Assembly: GCA_910588925.1 (NCBI GenBank)
Contig: CAJURV010000078.1
Location: 1-8,548 of the forward strand
DNA length: 8,548 nt
Origin: an uncultured Rikenellaceae bacterium
Lineage (GTDB): Bacteria > Bacteroidota > Bacteroidia > Bacteroidales > Rikenellaceae
Reading direction: 5' to 3'
Below, piece after piece: positions 7,103-8,548 of the stretch. The stretch's first letter is position 1. The number at the start of each line of letters is the position of its first letter. The notes under the pieces were generated by a model, which did no database searches, was not told where the DNA came from, and was given only the letters and a program-made list of their open reading frames with translations. The translations under genes and the position numbers were made by a program.

Positions 7103-8398
7103 ATGAAGAAAAATTTCGTAGAAGAGCTCCGTTGGCGCGGCATGATACACGACATGATGCCCGGCACCGAAGAGCAACTCGCCAAAGAGATGACAACGGC
7201 ATACGTCGGCATCGACCCGACGGCCGACTCTCTGCACATAGGTCACCTTGTAGGCGTCATGATAATGAAGCACTTCCAAGCCTCGGGCCACAAGCCAATC
7301 ATACTCGTAGGCGGCGCCACCGGCATGATAGGCGACCCCTCCGGCAAATCGCTCGAACGCAACCTACTAGACGAGAAGACCTTACGCCACAATCAGGAGG
7401 CCATACGACGCCAGCTCTCGCACCTCATCGACTTCGAAAGCGACGCTCCCAACGCCGCCGAGATGGTCAACAACTACGACTGGATGAAAGAACAATCGTT
7501 TCTGTCGTTCATACGCGACGTCGGCAAATTGATAACCGTCAACTACATGATGGCCAAAGACTCGGTTAAGAAGCGTTTCAACGGCGAGGGCGACGGCATG
7601 TCGTTCACCGAGTTCACCTACCAACTTGTACAGGGATTCGACTATCTGACCCTATATCAGACAAAAAACTGCAAATTGCAGATGGGCGGCTCCGATCAAT
7701 GGGGTAATATCACCACCGGCACGGAACTTATACGTCGCAAATGCGGCGGCGAGGCATTCGCAATTACATGTCCGCTCATAAAGAAATCGGACGGCACGAA
7801 ATTCGGCAAGACGGAATCGGGCAACATTTGGCTCGACCCCGCCTACACATCGCCCTACAAATTCTACCAGTTCTGGTTAAACGTATCGGACGAGGACGCC
7901 GAACGTTACATCAAGATATTCACCATGCTCGACCGGGACACAATAGACGGGTTGATTGCCTCTCACCGTGAAGCTCCGCACACCCGCATACTACAGAAAC
8001 GTCTGGCCGAGGAGATCACCTGCATGATACACTCACGCCAAGACTACGAAAAGGCGGTAGAAGCATCGGCCATATTATTCGGCGGGGCCACCACGGAGAC
8101 ACTGCGCTCGCTCGACGAACAGACGCTATTACAGGTATTCGAGGGAGTACCAATGTTCACGGTAAGCAAAAAGGAGATCGAGTCAGGCATACCGTTCTCT
8201 ACGCTCACTGTCGAGAAAGCAACGATATTCGCCTCCAAAGGAGAACTGCGCCGATTGGTACAGGGCGGCGGAATAAGCCTCAACAAAGAAAAAGTCCCCG
8301 ACAGCGAAACAACCATAACCGGCAACCACCTGATAGCCGACAAATACCTCCTAATACAAAAAGGTAAAAAGAACTACTACCTGATAAAGTCGGAATAG
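7103..8398 (+). CDS. tyrS: Tyrosyl-tRNA synthetase TyrS
   Basis: TyrS is a class I aminoacyl-tRNA synthetase that charges tRNA-Tyr with tyrosine in the cytoplasm, acting as a homodimer. The 431-residue protein is of normal length for the TyrS type (B. subtilis about 420). The Rossmann catalytic domain begins with YVGIDPTADSLHIGH, with the HIGH signature at 45-48. The tyrosine pocket region has GGSDQWGN at 195-202. The KMSKS loop is the usual TyrS variant KFGKT at 233-237 (KKSDGTKFGKT). The C-terminal tRNA-binding S4-like domain is visible at about 365-431 (TIFASKGELRRLVQGGGISLN). It starts 14 bp after thiC, so co-transcription is likely. No T-box-like leader is present, as expected outside the Firmicutes. 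Its last two codons and stop lie inside the left arm of a perfect inverted repeat (8389-8453). Confidence 0.98.
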   Translation: MKKNFVEELRWRGMIHDMMPGTEEQLAKEMTTAYVGIDPTADSLHIGHLVGVMIMKHFQASGHKPIILVGGATGMIGDPSGKSLERNLLDEKTLRHNQEAIRRQLSHLIDFESDAPNAAEMVNNYDWMKEQSFLSFIRDVGKLITVNYMMAKDSVKKRFNGEGDGMSFTEFTYQLVQGFDYLTLYQTKNCKLQMGGSDQWGNITTGTELIRRKCGGEAFAITCPLIKKSDGTKFGKTESGNIWLDPAYTSPYKFYQFWLNVSDEDAERYIKIFTMLDRDTIDGLIASHREAPHTRILQKRLAEEITCMIHSRQDYEKAVEASAILFGGATTETLRSLDEQTLLQVFEGVPMFTVSKKEIESGIPFSTLTVEKATIFASKGELRRLVQGGGISLNKEKVPDSETTITGNHLIADKYLLIQKGKKNYYLIKSE

Positions 8399-8453
8399 AT
8401 GAAGAATCGGCCAAACATAAAGATTATTTGGCCGATTCTTCATCTATTCCGAC
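8389..8453. terminator. Perfect 27-bp inverted repeat between convergent genes, probable bidirectional terminator
   Basis: The arms 8389-8415 and 8427-8453 are exact reverse complements over 27 bp around an 11-nt loop (8416-8426). The left arm contains the last codons and TAG stop of tyrS. The right arm, read on the minus strand, encodes the last nine residues (VGIDEESAK) of the convergent partial gene, whose TAA stop lies in the loop. The hairpin is placed to end both transcripts. There is no real T run after the stem on the plus side and only TTTATC on the minus side, so it is not a textbook intrinsic terminator. It may instead act as a 3'-end-stabilising structure or a processing site. The repeat is certain; its function is inferred. 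Confidence 0.7.
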
Positions 8454-8548
8454 CCTATAATACAGGGTATTCTCATGAATGCCCCGGAGGTTCTTCCGCT
8501 CGCGAGACAACCATCTCACTACCGAACTCATGAAAAAGAGCGCATTTA
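8424..8548 (-). CDS. Unrecognised protein, C-terminal fragment, convergent with tyrS
   Basis: A minus-strand reading frame is open from the right edge to a TAA at 8426-8424, giving 40 residues that begin NALFFMSSVVRWLSRERKN and end GIDEESAK. The 5' part lies outside the window. Support comes from the frame staying open to the edge, from its stop falling in the loop of the shared hairpin, and from a layout that explains why tyrS ends in a two-sided structure. The fragment is amphipathic and basic, with an acidic tail; I recognise no motif. Another minus-strand frame is also open to a TGA at 8475-8473, giving 24 residues, so the assignment is not secure. No function is proposed. Confidence 0.45.
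   Translation of the reverse strand, partial: NALFFMSSVVRWLSRERKNLRGIHENTLYYRVGIDEESAK

Noticed and set aside
1..8548. A hidden novel multi-gene system
   Set aside because: All complete genes belong to known core families, there are no repeats beyond the terminators and promoters listed, and no mobile or defence genes were seen.

Overview
The window looks like chromosomal core sequence from a member of the Bacteroidota, most likely order Bacteroidales. Three things point there. FabI, ThiC, TyrS and the TonB-like protein read like Bacteroidales versions. Three promoter-like sites carry the Bacteroidota -7 element TAnnTTTG, two of them with a TTTG/TTG -33 element at 19-20 bp. Start codons are preceded by A-rich sequence rather than clear Shine-Dalgarno motifs. 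Base composition is close to half G+C by eye, and isoleucine is written mostly as ATA (30 of 36 Ile codons counted in thiC). A genus cannot be fixed from this sequence.

Layout. Positions 1-162 hold a strong promoter reading leftward out of the window. Next come two leftward operons. The first is a TonB-like envelope protein (3427-2306) followed after 25 bp by recG (2280-163). The second is a Bax-inhibitor-1 family membrane protein (5233-4535) followed after 16 bp by fabI (4518-3670), closed by a good intrinsic terminator at 3586-3620. A 319-bp divergent intergenic region (5234-5552) separates these from a rightward pair, thiC (5553-7088) and tyrS (7103-8398), 14 bp apart and probably one transcript from a promoter at 5460-5491. 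At the right edge a convergent, unrecognised gene enters on the minus strand (partial, 8424-8548). Its 3' end and the 3' end of tyrS form the two arms of a perfect 27-bp inverted repeat.

Functionally these are housekeeping genes: fork repair (RecG), envelope (TonB-like, BI-1), fatty-acid elongation (FabI), thiamin pyrimidine synthesis (ThiC) and tyrosyl-tRNA charging (TyrS). I see no mobile element, CRISPR array, tRNA, rRNA, toxin-antitoxin pair or defence locus, and nothing that supports a new multi-gene system. The points most worth a second look are the perfect inverted repeat shared by two convergent gene ends, a compact thiC that lacks a recognisable TPP riboswitch and sits beside tyrS, and the long N-terminal extension of the TonB-like protein.
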